Part shown: positions 35,336-45,301 of the stretch, in pieces
How the letters are laid out: each line of letters begins with the position of its first letter
Position numbering within the stretch: the first letter of the stretch is position 1
Assembly (NCBI RefSeq): GCF_001953865.1
Contig: NZ_MQUQ01000018.1
Location: 124,001-188,000, forward strand
Length of the DNA stretch: 64,000 bases
Direction: 5' to 3'
Source of the DNA: Amycolatopsis coloradensis
Lineage (GTDB): Bacteria; Actinomycetota; Actinomycetes; Mycobacteriales; Pseudonocardiaceae
Position numbers and translations under genes: made by a program
The notes under the pieces: generated by a model
The model's database searches: none
What the model was told of the DNA's origin: nothing
Seen by the model: only the letters and a program-made list of their open reading frames with translations

Positions 35336-36109
35336 CTAGCGTTCGCTTCCACTCAGTGAAACTCGCAGGCTCCGGCCGATTCCGGCGGCCGCCACCTGGA
35401 GCGCGGAGACCAGCCGGGCCTTGCCACGACTCAGATCCGGGACGACCAGGCCGAGTGCCGCGACGACCTCGCCGCCGTCGGACGGCCGGATCGGGACGGC
35501 GACCGAACAGGCGCCCTGGCTCATCTCCTCGACGGTCTGCGCGTAACCCTCGCGGCGGACGCGCCGTAACTGCTCACGCAGCCGTCCGGGCTGCGTGACG
35601 GTGTATGGGGTGACGCGGGTCAGCGAGGCGAGCACCTGCCGCTGGACGTCCTCCGGAGCCCAGGCCAGCAGGACCTTCCCGACCCCGGTGGCGTGCAGCG
35701 GCAGCCGTCCGCCGATCCGGCTGACCACCGGCACGGACGCGTTCCCGGAAAGCCGGTCGAGGTAGAGCACCTGGCCGCCGTCTCGCTCGCCGAGGTGCAC
35801 GGTGGCACCGGTCGCGCCGTAGAGATCTTGCAGGAAAGGCGCGGCCACCTGGCGCAGTTCGAACTGGACGGGGGCGAGGAGACCGAGGTCCCAAAGCAGC
35901 CTGCCGACGGCGTAGCGATCCTCGCGTCGCTCCAGCGCGCCCAGACCCACGAGTTCGCGGGCGAGCCGGTGCGCGGTGGGCAACGGCAGGACGGCGCGGT
36001 TCGCGAGTTCGGTCAGTGACAGCTCACGGTGATCGACGTCGAACGCGCCGAGCAGCGCGAACGCCCGCGAAGTGACGCTGGCGCCCGGCGTGGAGAGGTT
36101 CCCGGCCAT
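35336..36109 (-). CDS. IclR-family transcriptional regulator (PobR-like by context)
   Basis: The 257-aa protein has an N-terminal winged HTH (FALLGAFDVDHRELSLTELANRAVLPLPTAHRLARELV) and an IclR effector domain (LHATGVGKVLLAW, SQGACSVAVPI). It lies directly upstream of pobA on the same strand and divergent from the alditol oxidase gene. It probably controls pobA in response to 4-hydroxybenzoate, as IclR-type PobR proteins do; the ligand itself is inferred. Confidence 0.87.
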   Translation of the reverse strand: MAGNLSTPGASVTSRAFALLGAFDVDHRELSLTELANRAVLPLPTAHRLARELVGLGALERREDRYAVGRLLWDLGLLAPVQFELRQVAAPFLQDLYGATGATVHLGERDGGQVLYLDRLSGNASVPVVSRIGGRLPLHATGVGKVLLAWAPEDVQRQVLASLTRVTPYTVTQPGRLREQLRRVRREGYAQTVEEMSQGACSVAVPIRPSDGGEVVAALGLVVPDLSRGKARLVSALQVAAAGIGRSLRVSLSGSER

Positions 36110-36177
36110 CCGGTCATTCTCTCACTGAGTGGAATCAAGGCCCACCTCGGCGATCTTGCCTGCGTAGGCTGGACAGG

Positions 36178-37401
36178 GTGCGTGAGACGAACTGGGCGGG
36201 AAATCAGACCTTCACCGCGGAACGGATCCTGCGCCCGCGCACGGTCGAACAGGTCCAGGAGGCCGTCGCCGGAGCGATCGCGGTCAAGGCGCTCGGCAGC
36301 AGGCACTGCTTCAACGACATCGCGGACTGTCCGGATGGTGTCCAGCTCGACCTGACCGCGCTCGACACCGAGGCCGTACTCGACGCGGAATCCGCGACGA
36401 TCTCGGTGCCTGCGGCCACCCGTTATGGCGACGTCGCCGTTCAGGCGCACGCGGCCGGGTTCGCGCTGGTCAACCTCGCTTCGCTGCCGCATTGCACGGT
36501 GGCGGGCACCGTCGCGACGGCGACCCACGGCTCCGGGTGGCGCAACCAGAGTCTCGCGTCGGCCGTGTCCGGCCTGGACCTGGTCACCGCCGACGGCGAA
36601 CTGAAGACGTATTCGCACCATGACGGCGTGGTCGTCGGCCTCGGCGCGCTGGGCGTGGTGACCCGGCTGACGCTGGACCTGGTGCCGTCCTTCGAACTCC
36701 GCCAGGACGTCTTCGACGGCCTGCCCTGGGAGTCGGCGTACGAGCACTTCGAAGAGATCCAGGACGCGGGGTACAGCGTCAGCATGTTCACGAACTGGGC
36801 TCGCGACGAGATCGACCAGGTCTGGGTCAAGGGACCGGGACGGCCGGGCGCGGACTTCTTCGGCGCGACGGCGGCCGACGGGCCGAGGCATCCGGCGCAC
36901 GCGGCGGGGATCCCGGCGGACAACTGCACACGGCAACTCGGGGTGCCGGGGCCGTGGCACGAACGGATCCCGCATTTCCGCCTGGACTTCACGCCCAGCA
37001 TCGGGAACGAACTGCAGACCGAGTACTTCGTGCCCGTCCGGCACGCCGTCGCCGCGATGGAGGCGCTGCGCGGCATCGCGCACCGGCTGGCACCCGTCCT
37101 GCTCACCTCCGAGATCCGCACGGTGGCGGGGGACGAGCTGTGGCTCAGCCCGTTCCACGGTGGCGACCGGCTGGCACTGCACTTCACGTGGCAGCCGGAC
37201 GGGGAAGCGGTCCGCGCGCTGCTTCCCGTCATGGAAGAGCGCTTGGCGCCTTTCGGCGTCCGGTCACACTGGGGGAAGCTCTTCCAGCGGACGGGGGACT
37301 ACCCGAGGCTGGCCGATTTCCGGGCGCTGGCCGCCGAACTGGATCCGGACGGCAAGTTCCGGAGTCCGTTCGTCCGGCGGCAGGTGTTCGGGGAGCGTTA
37401 G
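36178..37401 (+). CDS. aldO: Alditol/xylitol oxidase, covalent-FAD type
   Basis: The 407-aa protein matches bacterial alditol oxidases. It opens with TNWAGNQTFTAERILRP, then GSRHCFNDIAD, in which His43 corresponds to the His that binds FAD covalently. TVATATHGSG and a C-terminal HWGKLF motif, typical of D-arabinono-1,4-lactone oxidase-like domains, follow. It would oxidise polyols such as xylitol or sorbitol with O2, giving the aldose and H2O2. The GTG at 36178 follows a TAGGCT-like -10 closely, so the mRNA may be nearly leaderless. It is divergent from the IclR gene. Confidence 0.87.
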   Translation: MRETNWAGNQTFTAERILRPRTVEQVQEAVAGAIAVKALGSRHCFNDIADCPDGVQLDLTALDTEAVLDAESATISVPAATRYGDVAVQAHAAGFALVNLASLPHCTVAGTVATATHGSGWRNQSLASAVSGLDLVTADGELKTYSHHDGVVVGLGALGVVTRLTLDLVPSFELRQDVFDGLPWESAYEHFEEIQDAGYSVSMFTNWARDEIDQVWVKGPGRPGADFFGATAADGPRHPAHAAGIPADNCTRQLGVPGPWHERIPHFRLDFTPSIGNELQTEYFVPVRHAVAAMEALRGIAHRLAPVLLTSEIRTVAGDELWLSPFHGGDRLALHFTWQPDGEAVRALLPVMEERLAPFGVRSHWGKLFQRTGDYPRLADFRALAAELDPDGKFRSPFVRRQVFGER

Positions 37402-37580
37402 TCCGATCGCGACCACGCGGCGACGGGCGTTGAGAGGTACACGCCGACGTCGCCCGGTCGCAGATCGCCGTCGTAGGGCTCCTCGGGACATTTCACCGCG
37501 AAAGGCAGGCGTCGACTGATATCCTGACGGCGGTTGCTTGCGCACGGGACGATCCCCGGTGGCTGCACACTGAGCCGCAC
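37398..37580 (-). CDS. Possible small protein or gene fragment, unrecognised
   Basis: A 60-aa frame ends by overlapping the alditol oxidase stop. Its second half (AVKCPEEPYDGDLRPGDVG, then VYLSTPVAAWSRSD) has coding-like third-position GC; its first half does not, and no ribosome site precedes the ATG. It may be a relic or chance. I do not recognise it. Confidence 0.2.
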   Translation of the reverse strand: MRLSVQPPGIVPCASNRRQDISRRLPFAVKCPEEPYDGDLRPGDVGVYLSTPVAAWSRSD

Positions 37581-37600
37581 GTTCTCCCCGAGGAGCTCCC

Positions 37601-38779
37601 TTGTCTCTTCCGCTCGCCCGTCGTATGGACGGCGTCACCAGTTCCCCCGTGCGCGACCTGCTCGCGCTCACCGCCCGCCCGGGCGTGATCTCCTTCGCCG
37701 GCGGAATGCCCGCGCCGGAACTGTTCGATGTGGACGGCCTCCGCGCCGCCTTCGATCGCGCGCTCGCCGACGAGCCCGCCCGCCGTGCGTTGCAGTACTC
37801 GCCCACCGAAGGAAATCCACGCCTGCGGGAGCTGCTCGCGGCCCGGCTGGCCGGTCGCAAGCTTCCGGCCACTGTGGACGATCTGCTGATCACGACGGGT
37901 TCCCAGCAGGGTTTGCAGTTGCTGAGCACCGCGTTGCTCGATCCCGGCGCCACCGTCCTGGTGGAAGAACCGGTGTACCTGTCCGCGCTCCAGTGCTTCC
38001 AGCTCGCGGAGGCACGCATCGTGCCCGTTCCCGGCGACTCGGAAGGGATCGATCCGGCCGCGCTGGACGAGATCGCGGCCAGGGAACGGCCTTCGCTGCT
38101 GTACCTCGTCCCGACGTTCTCGAATCCGTCCGGTCGCACGGTCGGCCCCGCCCGGCGCCGCGCGCTGGCGGAAGTGATCGCGCGGCACGGGTTCTGGCTC
38201 GTCGAGGACGACCCGTACCACGAGCTGCGGTATCGCGGTGAACGCGAGGAACCGCTGTCCGCCCGCCCGGAACTCGCCGAGCGCGCGATCTACCTCGGCA
38301 GTTTCTCGAAGGTGATCGCCCCGGGAATGCGGCTGGGCTGGCTCCGTGCGCCGAGGGAACTTCTGCGCCGGGTCGCGATTCTCAAGCAGGCGAGCGATCT
38401 GCACACCTCGACCATCGACCAGGCGGCCGCGGCCGGATATCTGGCCACCGCCGATCTCGACGCGCACGTGCGGAGGCTGTGCGAGACCTACCGCGTGCGC
38501 CGCGACGCCATGCTGGCCGAACTGCCCGCAATCACTCCGCCCGGAACGACCTGGACCGATCCGGACGGCGGAATGTTCGTCTGGGTCACCCTTCCCGATG
38601 GCATCGACACCGATCTGCTGCTTCCCGAGGCGTTGCGCCACGACGTCGCCTACGTGCCCGGCTCGGCGTTCCAGGTGGGGGAGCCGGACCGGTCGGCGTT
38701 GCGGCTCTCGTTCGCCGCCCACGCGCCCGAGAAGATCGCGGAAGGGCTTCGGCGGCTCGGTAAGGCGCTGGCCTCGTGA
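37601..38779 (+). CDS. PLP-dependent aminotransferase (2-aminoadipate/MocR-like class I)
   Basis: The 392-aa protein is a fold-type I aminotransferase: ISFAGGMPAPELFD, TTGSQQGLQLLST, the cofactor-binding NPSGRT and DDPYHELRY regions, and GSFSKVIAPGMRLGW with Lys237 as the Schiff-base lysine. It resembles 2-aminoadipate/aromatic aminotransferases (LysN type) that lack the MocR HTH. The TTG start has GAGGAG 5 nt upstream. It probably transfers an amino group between an amino acid and 2-oxoglutarate; the substrate cannot be read from sequence. Confidence 0.87.
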   Translation: MSLPLARRMDGVTSSPVRDLLALTARPGVISFAGGMPAPELFDVDGLRAAFDRALADEPARRALQYSPTEGNPRLRELLAARLAGRKLPATVDDLLITTGSQQGLQLLSTALLDPGATVLVEEPVYLSALQCFQLAEARIVPVPGDSEGIDPAALDEIAARERPSLLYLVPTFSNPSGRTVGPARRRALAEVIARHGFWLVEDDPYHELRYRGEREEPLSARPELAERAIYLGSFSKVIAPGMRLGWLRAPRELLRRVAILKQASDLHTSTIDQAAAAGYLATADLDAHVRRLCETYRVRRDAMLAELPAITPPGTTWTDPDGGMFVWVTLPDGIDTDLLLPEALRHDVAYVPGSAFQVGEPDRSALRLSFAAHAPEKIAEGLRRLGKALAS

Positions 38780-38896
38780 GGGGTAGGGCGCCCGCGACAC
38801 GCCAGTGAACGCGACGGCCCGCCGGGCTGGCGCAGCGATTCGGGATCCGAGCAGTTCCTGCACCTCCAGCACGACGGTCGCCTGCGTGATCTCTCG

Positions 38897-39612
38897 TCAC
38901 TGAGCGGCTTCGTCAGCCGTCTGGGCGCGGAAGGTACGGCGGTAGCTGTCAGGCGGGACGCCGACCGTCCGATTGAAATGCCGTCGCAGTGTCGTGGCGG
39001 TACCCATCCCGGTGGCCTCCGCGATGAGGTCGACGCTGTCGTCGGTGCGCTCCAGGAGTTCCTGCGCGCGGCGGATGCGCTGGATCAGCAGCCAGCGCAA
39101 CGGGGTCGTCCCGGTCGCGGACCGGAAATGCCGGGCAAGGTTGCGCGAACTCATGGCGGCGTGCCGCGCTAGATCCTCCACGGTCAGCGGCTGGTCCAGG
39201 CGTTCGGTCACCCAGGGGAGCAGGCCGCCGAGCGGATGGTCGTCCTGTTCGGGCACCGGCGCGGTGACGAACTGGGCCTGCCCGCCCGCGCGGTGCGGCG
39301 GGACGACCAGGCGGCGCGCGACGGTGTTCGCGACCGCCGAGCCGTGGTCGGAGCGGACCAGATGCAGGCACAGGTCCATCGCGGCGGCCTTGCCCGCCGA
39401 AGTGAGCACGGTGCCGTTGTCGACGTAGAGGACGTCCGGATCGACCTCCACCAGGGGATGACGAGCGGCGAGCAGGTCGGTGTGCGCCCAGTGGGTCGTC
39501 GCGCGGCGGCCGTCGAGGAGACCGGCGGCGGCCAGCACGAACGCGCCCGTGCAGAGGGACGCGACCCGCGCACCCGCTTCGTGGGCGGCACTTCCTGGCG
39601 GCGCTGGCTCCC
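38897..39612 (-). pseudogene. 5'-truncated GlxA/FtrA-type AraC regulator
   Basis: The minus frame encodes the second half of a DJ-1/PfpI-AraC regulator. It opens with AHEAGARVASLCTGAF, containing the nucleophile-elbow Cys region, then LAAAGLLDGRRATTHW, followed by a complete AraC HTH pair (LTVEDLARHAAMSSRNLARHF; DLIAEATGMGTATTLRRHF). The first ~90 residues of the DJ-1 domain are absent beyond 39612. A start at the inner ATG (39538) would leave a protein without a folded effector domain. It is most likely a relic, though a free AraC DNA-binding protein cannot be excluded. Confidence 0.65.
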
Positions 39613-39771
39613 CACGTCACCGTCACCGGGTGACCCCCGTCCGCCGGCCGGGGTGCGGCAGCCTCGCGCTGCCCCTGATCGTGCCGGCCCGTTGTCCTGT
39701 CCCGTGTTTCGTGAGAAGTGTCCCGAATCACCGGTGTCGGTCCCTCGCTTTGTCCTGATTCGCCAGCTAGC

Positions 39772-39790
39772 TTAGGCAAGGCTAAGTAAA
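39772..39790. promoter_or_regulatory. DtxR/IdeR-type iron box before the siderophore cluster
   Basis: TTAGGCAAGGCTAAGTAAA matches 14 of 19 positions of the iron box TTAGGTTAGGCTAACCTAA and lies 21 bp upstream of the dhbA GTG. It would allow repression by Fe(II)-loaded DtxR/IdeR. Confidence 0.7.
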
Positions 39791-39811
39791 TGGACGTGGG
39801 GTGGTTGTGGC

Positions 39812-40561
39812 GTGGAAGGGATCGAGGGCAAGGTCGCGCTCGTCACCGGAGGCGCGCGCGGGATCGGGGCGGCCGTCGTGGACGGACTCGCCGCGGCAGG
39901 CGCGATCGTGGCGGCGGTGGATCTGACGGAAGTGCCTTCCCGGCACGGGGTGACCTCGTTCGTCGCGGACGTCGGGGATCCCGCCGCCGTGGCGCGGGTG
40001 GTCGACGAGGTCGAACGCGAACTCGGACCGATCGGGATCGGGACTTCCGTCGCGGGGGTGCTGAAGCCGGGGTCCGTCTGCGAGACGAGCGACGAGGACT
40101 GGGCGGCGACCTTCGCGGTCAACTCCACCGGTGTCTTCACCGTGCTCCGTGAGATCTCCCGCCGGATGCTGCCCCGCCGGAGTGGCGTGCTGGTGACGGT
40201 GGGGTCCAACGCCGCGGGTGTCCCGAGGACCGGGATGGCCGCGTACGCCGCGTCGAAGGCCGCCGCGACGATGCTGACCCGCTGTCTCGGCCTCGAACTG
40301 GCGGGCTCCGGCATCCGCTGCAACATCGTCTCGCCCGGTTCGACCGACACCGATATGCAGCGTCTACTGTGGACGGACGAAAACGGCGCGGACCTTGTCA
40401 TTGCGGGAAATTCGGAGCAATACCGTGTCGGCATACCACTGGGCCGGATAGCCGAACCTGCCGACATCGCCGACGCAGTACTGTTTTTGGCCTCCGATCG
40501 TGCGCGGCACATCACCATGCAGAACCTCTATGTCGACGGCGGCGCCACGCTCCGCGCGTGA
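39812..40561 (+). CDS. dhbA: 2,3-dihydro-2,3-dihydroxybenzoate dehydrogenase
   Basis: The 249-aa classical SDR has [11 protein letters not shown] as the NAD-binding loop, a conserved Ser in VTVGSNAA and YAASK (Tyr, Lys). It matches EntA/DhbA, which oxidises 2,3-dihydro-2,3-dihydroxybenzoate to 2,3-dihydroxybenzoate with NAD+. It is the first gene of the siderophore cluster and is preceded by an iron box. The start is a GTG at 39812 with only a weak ribosome site. A 140-bp gap with a second iron box separates it from dhbC. Confidence 0.9.
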   Translation: MEGIEGKVALVTGGARGIGAAVVDGLAAAGAIVAAVDLTEVPSRHGVTSFVADVGDPAAVARVVDEVERELGPIGIGTSVAGVLKPGSVCETSDEDWAATFAVNSTGVFTVLREISRRMLPRRSGVLVTVGSNAAGVPRTGMAAYAASKAAATMLTRCLGLELAGSGIRCNIVSPGSTDTDMQRLLWTDENGADLVIAGNSEQYRVGIPLGRIAEPADIADAVLFLASDRARHITMQNLYVDGGATLRA

Positions 40562-40594
40562 TCTCGATGAGGCAACGAAGACTTTTCGGCTTCG

Positions 40595-40618
40595 TATTAT
40601 TAGGTTAGGCTTACCGAA
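40595..40618 (+). promoter_or_regulatory. Promoter with near-perfect iron box before dhbC
   Basis: TTAGGTTAGGCTTACCGAA (40600-40618) matches 17 of 19 positions of the DtxR/IdeR box. TATTAT at 40595-40600 is a good -10 candidate that touches the box. It lies about 84 bp before dhbC and probably drives the long operon only under iron shortage. Confidence 0.85.
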
Positions 40619-40701
40619 AAGGCGTGTTCGGCGCGTCCGGGGGGCCGTGTTCCGTGCCGGGACCTGCCTGATCAGTGGTATTTGCGAAAGGGAATCCTGT
40701 C

Positions 40702-41898
40702 GTGTCCTCACCCGCACCGGCTCGACCGAGGCCGGTCCACCAGGCGGCCGATCTGCTGGCGGCGTACCTGCCCGGATCGTTCTACTACTCGTCGGCTCGA
40801 GGATCGCTGCTCGCCGACGGTGTGTACTCCCCGGTGCACGCGGCGCCGGGCGAGCGGGCCCGTGCCGCGGCCGAGGTTCTCGACGCGGCCCTCGTGGCGG
40901 GAGTGACCGAGCCCGTGGTGGCCGGGGCGATCGGATTCCGGCCGGATGCCCCGAGCAGCCTGGTGGTCCCCGCCGTGGTGCGCCGGGCGGGCGCGCCGGG
41001 CGCCGTTATGCCGGTGGCCCCGTTCGGTGGCGGGAACTGGTCGGTGTCGCCGCGGCCCGCGCCCGAGGTCTACACCACTGCCGTCACCAGGGCGCTGGCC
41101 GAGATCCGCGACGGCGACCTGCGCAAGATCGTGCTGGCCCGCTGCCTCGACGTCACCGGTGGCGACCCCATCGCCGTGCCGCGGCTGCTGGCCCGTCTCG
41201 TCCACGCCGACCCGGCGGCCCACGCCTTCGCCGTCGACGTCAGCGCGCCGGGGGATCCCGCGCCGCGCACGCTCATCGGCGCGAGCCCGGAGCTGCTGGT
41301 CTCCCGCCGCGGCCGGATCGTCACGGCCAACCCACTGGCCGGGTCGCGTCCGCGCGTCACCGACGAAGCCGAAAACGCCCGCCGTATCAGCGATCTGCTG
41401 GCGTCCGGAAAAGACCGTGCCGAACACGCCCACGTCGCCGCGCAGGTGGCCGAGGTGCTCGGCCGGTTCTGTGTGGACCTCGATGTCGCGGGCGAACCCG
41501 AGGTGATCGGCACCCCCACGATGTGGCACCTCTCGACCCGGATCAGCGGACGGCTCGCCGACGCGGGCGACGCCGGTTCGTCCGCGCTCGCGCTGGCCGA
41601 AGCACTGCATCCGACGCCCGCCGTCTGCGGCGTCCCGACCGGCCTCGCCCGCGACACCATCGCGGCGCTCGAACCCGAGGATCGCGGCTATTACGCGGGT
41701 CTCGTCGGCTGGACCGATCAGGACGGTGACGGCGAATGGGTCGTCACCATCCGCTGCGCCGAGGTCCGCGACCGGACCGTGCGGCTGTTCGCGGGCGCGG
41801 GCGTGGTGGCGGGTTCCGACCCGGAAGCCGAACTCGCCGAGACCGGCGCGAAGTTCGGCACCATGCTGCGGGCACTCGGCCTGGAGGGCGTCGCGTGA
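40702..41898 (+). CDS. dhbC: Isochorismate synthase
   Basis: The 398-aa chorismate-utilising enzyme has the family signatures [63 protein letters not shown] and [21 protein letters not shown]. It converts chorismate to isochorismate, the first committed step to 2,3-DHB. I chose the GTG at 40702 (GGGA about 9 nt upstream) rather than the earlier in-frame ATG at 40675, which has no ribosome site. Its stop overlaps the dhbE start. Confidence 0.92.
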   Translation: MSSPAPARPRPVHQAADLLAAYLPGSFYYSSARGSLLADGVYSPVHAAPGERARAAAEVLDAALVAGVTEPVVAGAIGFRPDAPSSLVVPAVVRRAGAPGAVMPVAPFGGGNWSVSPRPAPEVYTTAVTRALAEIRDGDLRKIVLARCLDVTGGDPIAVPRLLARLVHADPAAHAFAVDVSAPGDPAPRTLIGASPELLVSRRGRIVTANPLAGSRPRVTDEAENARRISDLLASGKDRAEHAHVAAQVAEVLGRFCVDLDVAGEPEVIGTPTMWHLSTRISGRLADAGDAGSSALALAEALHPTPAVCGVPTGLARDTIAALEPEDRGYYAGLVGWTDQDGDGEWVVTIRCAEVRDRTVRLFAGAGVVAGSDPEAELAETGAKFGTMLRALGLEGVA

Positions 41899-43517
41899 AC
41901 CCGGACCATGTGCCATGGCCGCCGGAGACCGCCGCGCGCTACCGGGCTTCGGGACACTGGCGGGGTCAGACCTTCGGTGCGCTGCTGACCAGGCTCGCCG
42001 AGGCCTACGCCGAACGTCTCGCCGTGATCGGCGAGTCCGCCCGCTGGACCTTCGCCGAACTCGACGAGCGGGCGCACCGGCTCGCCGCCGGGTTCGCCGG
42101 AGCCGGGATCCAGGCGGGCGACCGGGTCGTCGTGCAACTGCCGAACGTACCGGAGTTCGCGTCCGTCGTGTTCGGACTCTGGCGGGCGGGCGCGCTGCCC
42201 GTGTTCGCGCTGCCCGCGCACCGGGCCAGCGAACTGCGGCACTTCGCCGCGCAGTGCGAGGCCGCGGCGATCGTGACAGTCGGCGAACACGAACGCTTCG
42301 ACCACGCGGCCATGGCACGTTCGGTCGCGGCCGAAATCCCGTCGGTACGGGAGGTTTTCGTCGTCGGCACCGAGGAGTTCGCCGCGCTCGAGGCGGCCAA
42401 GCCGCGCGCGCTGCCCGACCCGGATCCCGCCGGTGTCGCGTTCCTCCAGCTTTCCGGCGGCAGCACCGGACTCCCCAAGCTGATCCCGCGCACGCACGAC
42501 GACTACCTCTACAGCGTCCGCGAAAGCGCCCGGATCTGCGGCCTGCGCCCGGAAAGCGTGTACCTGGCCGCGCTGCCCGCCGCGCACAACTTCCCGCTCA
42601 GCTCACCCGGCCTGCTCGGGGCACTGCACGCGGGCGCCGCCACGGTGTTCGCGCCGCGCCCGGACGCCGACACCGCGTTCCGCCTGATCGAGGCCGAGGG
42701 CGTGACGATCACCGGGCTCGTGCCGCCGCTGGCCGCCGCGTGGGCACAGGCGGCCGCGAGGACCACCCGTGATCTGTCCTCTTTGGACGTCCTGCTGGTC
42801 GGCGGCGCCAAATGCGCCCGTGAGCTGGCCGAGAAGATCGGGCCCGCGCTGGGCTGCCGCCTGCAGCAGGTGTTCGGGATGGCCGAGGGCCTGGTCTGCT
42901 ACACCCGGCTCGACGATCCGGACGAATACGTCCTCGCCACGCAGGGACGGCCGATCTCGCCGGACGACGAGATCCGCGTGGTGAACCCGGACGACCCACT
43001 GTCTACTTCGGACGACGTCGTCGCGCCAGGGGAGGTCGGCGCGCTGCTGACCCGGGGGCCGTACACGATCCGCGGCTACTACCGGGCCGCGGAGCACAAC
43101 AAGACGGCGTTCACCGAAGACGGTTTCTACCGCACCGGTGACCTGGTCCGGCAGCATCCGTCCGGGCATCTCGAAGTGGTCGGCAGGGCCAAGGAACAGA
43201 TCAACCGCGGCGGCGAAAAAGTGGCCGCGGAAGAGGTCGAGAACCACCTGATGGCCCACCCCGGTGTCCTCGACGCCGCCGTCGTCGCGGTGCCGGACCC
43301 GTACCTGGGCGAGCGCACCTGCGCCTACGTCGTCCCCGCGGCCGGGGCCGAACCGGGCGCGGCGGAGCTGCGCCGGTTCGTGCGCGAGCGCGGGGTGGCG
43401 GCGTTCAAGGTGCCCGATCTGGTCCAGGTGGTGCCGGAGTTCCCGGTGACCGGGGTCGGCAAGACCAGCAAACGCGAGCTGCGGGCGGCGCTGGCCGCCC
43501 TGGCGAAGGAGGGATGA
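41895..43517 (+). CDS. dhbE: 2,3-dihydroxybenzoate-AMP ligase
   Basis: The 540-aa stand-alone adenylation enzyme has [19 protein letters not shown] (A3 region), the DHB-pocket segment [32 protein letters not shown] (A5), YRTGDLVR (A7), [14 protein letters not shown] (A8) and the catalytic Lys near [17 protein letters not shown] is characteristic of EntE/DhbE enzymes with the aryl-acid-recognising Asn. It activates 2,3-DHB with ATP and loads it on the small aryl carrier protein. The GTG overlaps the dhbC stop (GTGA). Confidence 0.93.
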   Translation: MNPDHVPWPPETAARYRASGHWRGQTFGALLTRLAEAYAERLAVIGESARWTFAELDERAHRLAAGFAGAGIQAGDRVVVQLPNVPEFASVVFGLWRAGALPVFALPAHRASELRHFAAQCEAAAIVTVGEHERFDHAAMARSVAAEIPSVREVFVVGTEEFAALEAAKPRALPDPDPAGVAFLQLSGGSTGLPKLIPRTHDDYLYSVRESARICGLRPESVYLAALPAAHNFPLSSPGLLGALHAGAATVFAPRPDADTAFRLIEAEGVTITGLVPPLAAAWAQAAARTTRDLSSLDVLLVGGAKCARELAEKIGPALGCRLQQVFGMAEGLVCYTRLDDPDEYVLATQGRPISPDDEIRVVNPDDPLSTSDDVVAPGEVGALLTRGPYTIRGYYRAAEHNKTAFTEDGFYRTGDLVRQHPSGHLEVVGRAKEQINRGGEKVAAEEVENHLMAHPGVLDAAVVAVPDPYLGERTCAYVVPAAGAEPGAAELRRFVRERGVAAFKVPDLVQVVPEFPVTGVGKTSKRELRAALAALAKEG

Positions 43518-44188
43518 AAGTCGTGTCACTGCCCAAGATCCGGCCCTACTCGCTGCCGACGGAGGCCGAGTTGCCCGCCGGACGGGTCGGCTGGAAACCC
43601 GACTCCGCCCGTGCCGCGCTGCTGGTGCACGACGCGCAGCGGTACTTCCTCGCGCCGTACGAAGGATCCCCGGTCCCGGAGATGGTCGCGAACATCGCCG
43701 CGCTCGCCGGAGCCGCTCGCGCGGCCGGGGTCCCGGTGTTCTACACCGCGCAGCCCGGCCACCAGGCCGCCGAGGACCGTGGCCTGCTCACCGAGTTCTG
43801 GGGCGACGGCATCGGCGCGGTCATCGACGACGACCCGAGTGCCGCCGACGTCGTCGACGAACTCGCCCCCCAGCCCGGCGACACCGTGCTGACGAAGTGG
43901 CGCTACAGCGCGTTCCAGCGCAGCACGTTCACCGAGCAGCTCGCCGAAGCGGGCCGCGATCAGCTGCTGATCACCGGCGTCTACGCCCACATCGGCTGCC
44001 AGGCCACCGCCGTCGAGGCGTTCATGCGTGACGTCCGGCCGTTCCTGGTCGGAGACGCGGTCGCGGACTTCTCCCGGGAACGCCACGACCAGGCCTGCGA
44101 ATACGTCGCCCAGCGCTGCGGCGCCCTGACCACCACCGCCGCCGCGCTCGCCGCGCTGGCCCCGATCCACGCCGGAGTACCCCGATGA
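43514..44188 (+). CDS. dhbB: Isochorismatase
   Basis: The 224-aa protein matches the isochorismatase domain of EntB/Dhb[15 protein letters not shown] (Asp40), [14 protein letters not shown] and [14 protein letters not shown], where the Cys sits at the family active-site position. It hydrolyses isochorismate to 2,3-dihydro-2,3-dihydroxybenzoate and pyruvate. Unlike EntB of enteric bacteria it has no fused carrier domain; the next gene supplies it. AAGGAGGG precedes the ATG, which overlaps the dhbE stop (ATGA). Confidence 0.92.
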   Translation: MKVVSLPKIRPYSLPTEAELPAGRVGWKPDSARAALLVHDAQRYFLAPYEGSPVPEMVANIAALAGAARAAGVPVFYTAQPGHQAAEDRGLLTEFWGDGIGAVIDDDPSAADVVDELAPQPGDTVLTKWRYSAFQRSTFTEQLAEAGRDQLLITGVYAHIGCQATAVEAFMRDVRPFLVGDAVADFSRERHDQACEYVAQRCGALTTTAAALAALAPIHAGVPR

Positions 44189-44418
44189 GCCTCACCGTCG
44201 AAAAGATCCACGCCGACGTCGCCGAACTACTCGGCTGCGACGTGGCCGAACTGAAGCCGGAGACCGATCTCACCGACCTCGGCCTCGATTCGATGCGGAT
44301 CATGGGCCTGGTCGAGCAGTGGCGAGCGGACGGCGCGGACACCCTCGAATTCGCCGATCTCGCCGAGCAGCCGAACCTCGGCCACTGGACGAAGATCCTC
44401 ACCGGGAACGCCGCGTGA
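44185..44418 (+). CDS. Free-standing aryl carrier protein
   Basis: The 77-aa protein is a four-helix carrier domain with [10 protein letters not shown], where Ser36 would carry phosphopantetheine. DhbE would load it with 2,3-DHB, and the first condensation domain of the NRPS would accept the acyl group. Arg and Met right after the Ser (SMRIM) match aryl carrier proteins rather than peptidyl carriers. It overlaps both neighbours by 4 bp. No phosphopantetheinyl transferase gene is in the window. Confidence 0.92.
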   Translation: MSLTVEKIHADVAELLGCDVAELKPETDLTDLGLDSMRIMGLVEQWRADGADTLEFADLAEQPNLGHWTKILTGNAA

Positions 44419-45269
44419 GCCGCGCCGACCACCGTCACCGACACCTCGAACGCATCGCCGAGGTCCGCGGGGGCGAGCACGCGGAGAAGGTGGGCTACCC
44501 GATCCGCGTCCGGCAGGCCGAAGTCGTGCGCACCGAGATGATCGGCGCCGGACTGGTTCGCGTGACCCTCGGCGGACCTGGCACTGCCGGGTTCGAGGCG
44601 CATTCGCCCGACGAGCACGTGAAGCTGATCTTCCCGGAGTTCGACCAGGAGCCGAGGCTGCCGGAGCCGAACGGCGACATGCTGCGCTGGCCGAAGCCGT
44701 CCCCGACGACGCGGGAGTACACGGTCCGCCGGTATGACCCGGTCACCGGCGAACTCGATCTGGATTTCGCGCTGCACGAAGGTGGACTCGGTTCCGGATG
44801 GGCAGAGAAGGTGACTCCTGGAACCGCGGTGCACGTCGCGGGGCCGCCCGGCGGGCTGATCGTGCCCCACAACTACGACCGGTACCTGCTCGCCGGCGAC
44901 CTCACCGCGCTGCCCGCGATCGCGCGCTGGCTGGAGGAACTGCCGCGCACCGCCGCGGGCTGGGCGTTCATCGAGGTCGCGGACGCGGGCGAGGAGATCG
45001 AGCTGTCCGCGCCCGAAGACGTCGAAGTGCACTGGCTGCACCGGGGCGACGCCGCGCCGGGCACCACCGACATGCTCGCCCGCGCGGTACAGACGATCGA
45101 GGTTCCGGCCGGCGAGCGGCTCTACGCCTGGGTCGCCGGTGAAGCCGGGCAGATCAAACCGCTGCGCCGCTGGCTCAAGAACGACCTCGGGCTCGGCAAG
45201 GCCGACCACGACGTCACCGGCTACTGGAAACTCGGCGTCGCCGACTTCGACGACGACCACGACCACTGA
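44415..45269 (+). CDS. Siderophore-interacting FAD reductase (SIP family)
   Basis: The 284-aa protein has the SIP layout: an FAD-binding beta-barrel with REYTVRRYDP and DFALHEGGLGSGWA, then an NAD(P)-binding-like C-terminal part (LLAGDLTALPAIARWLEEL, YAWVAGEAGQIKPLRRWL). Such ViuB-like enzymes reduce Fe(III) in the imported siderophore and free the iron in the cytoplasm. The GTG (44415) overlaps the carrier-protein stop. The C-terminus is rich in Asp and His (DFDDDHDH). Confidence 0.92.
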   Translation: MSRADHRHRHLERIAEVRGGEHAEKVGYPIRVRQAEVVRTEMIGAGLVRVTLGGPGTAGFEAHSPDEHVKLIFPEFDQEPRLPEPNGDMLRWPKPSPTTREYTVRRYDPVTGELDLDFALHEGGLGSGWAEKVTPGTAVHVAGPPGGLIVPHNYDRYLLAGDLTALPAIARWLEELPRTAAGWAFIEVADAGEEIELSAPEDVEVHWLHRGDAAPGTTDMLARAVQTIEVPAGERLYAWVAGEAGQIKPLRRWLKNDLGLGKADHDVTGYWKLGVADFDDDHDH

Positions 45270-45301
45270 TCCCCACCCCACTGAAATAACGAGGAAATCC
45301 C

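Noticed and set aside
38790-38905. Short frame containing GWRSDSGSEQFLHLQHDGRL behind the aminotransferase gene
   Set aside because: It has no start and cannot be assigned to a family; it could be a tiny relic but the support is too weak.
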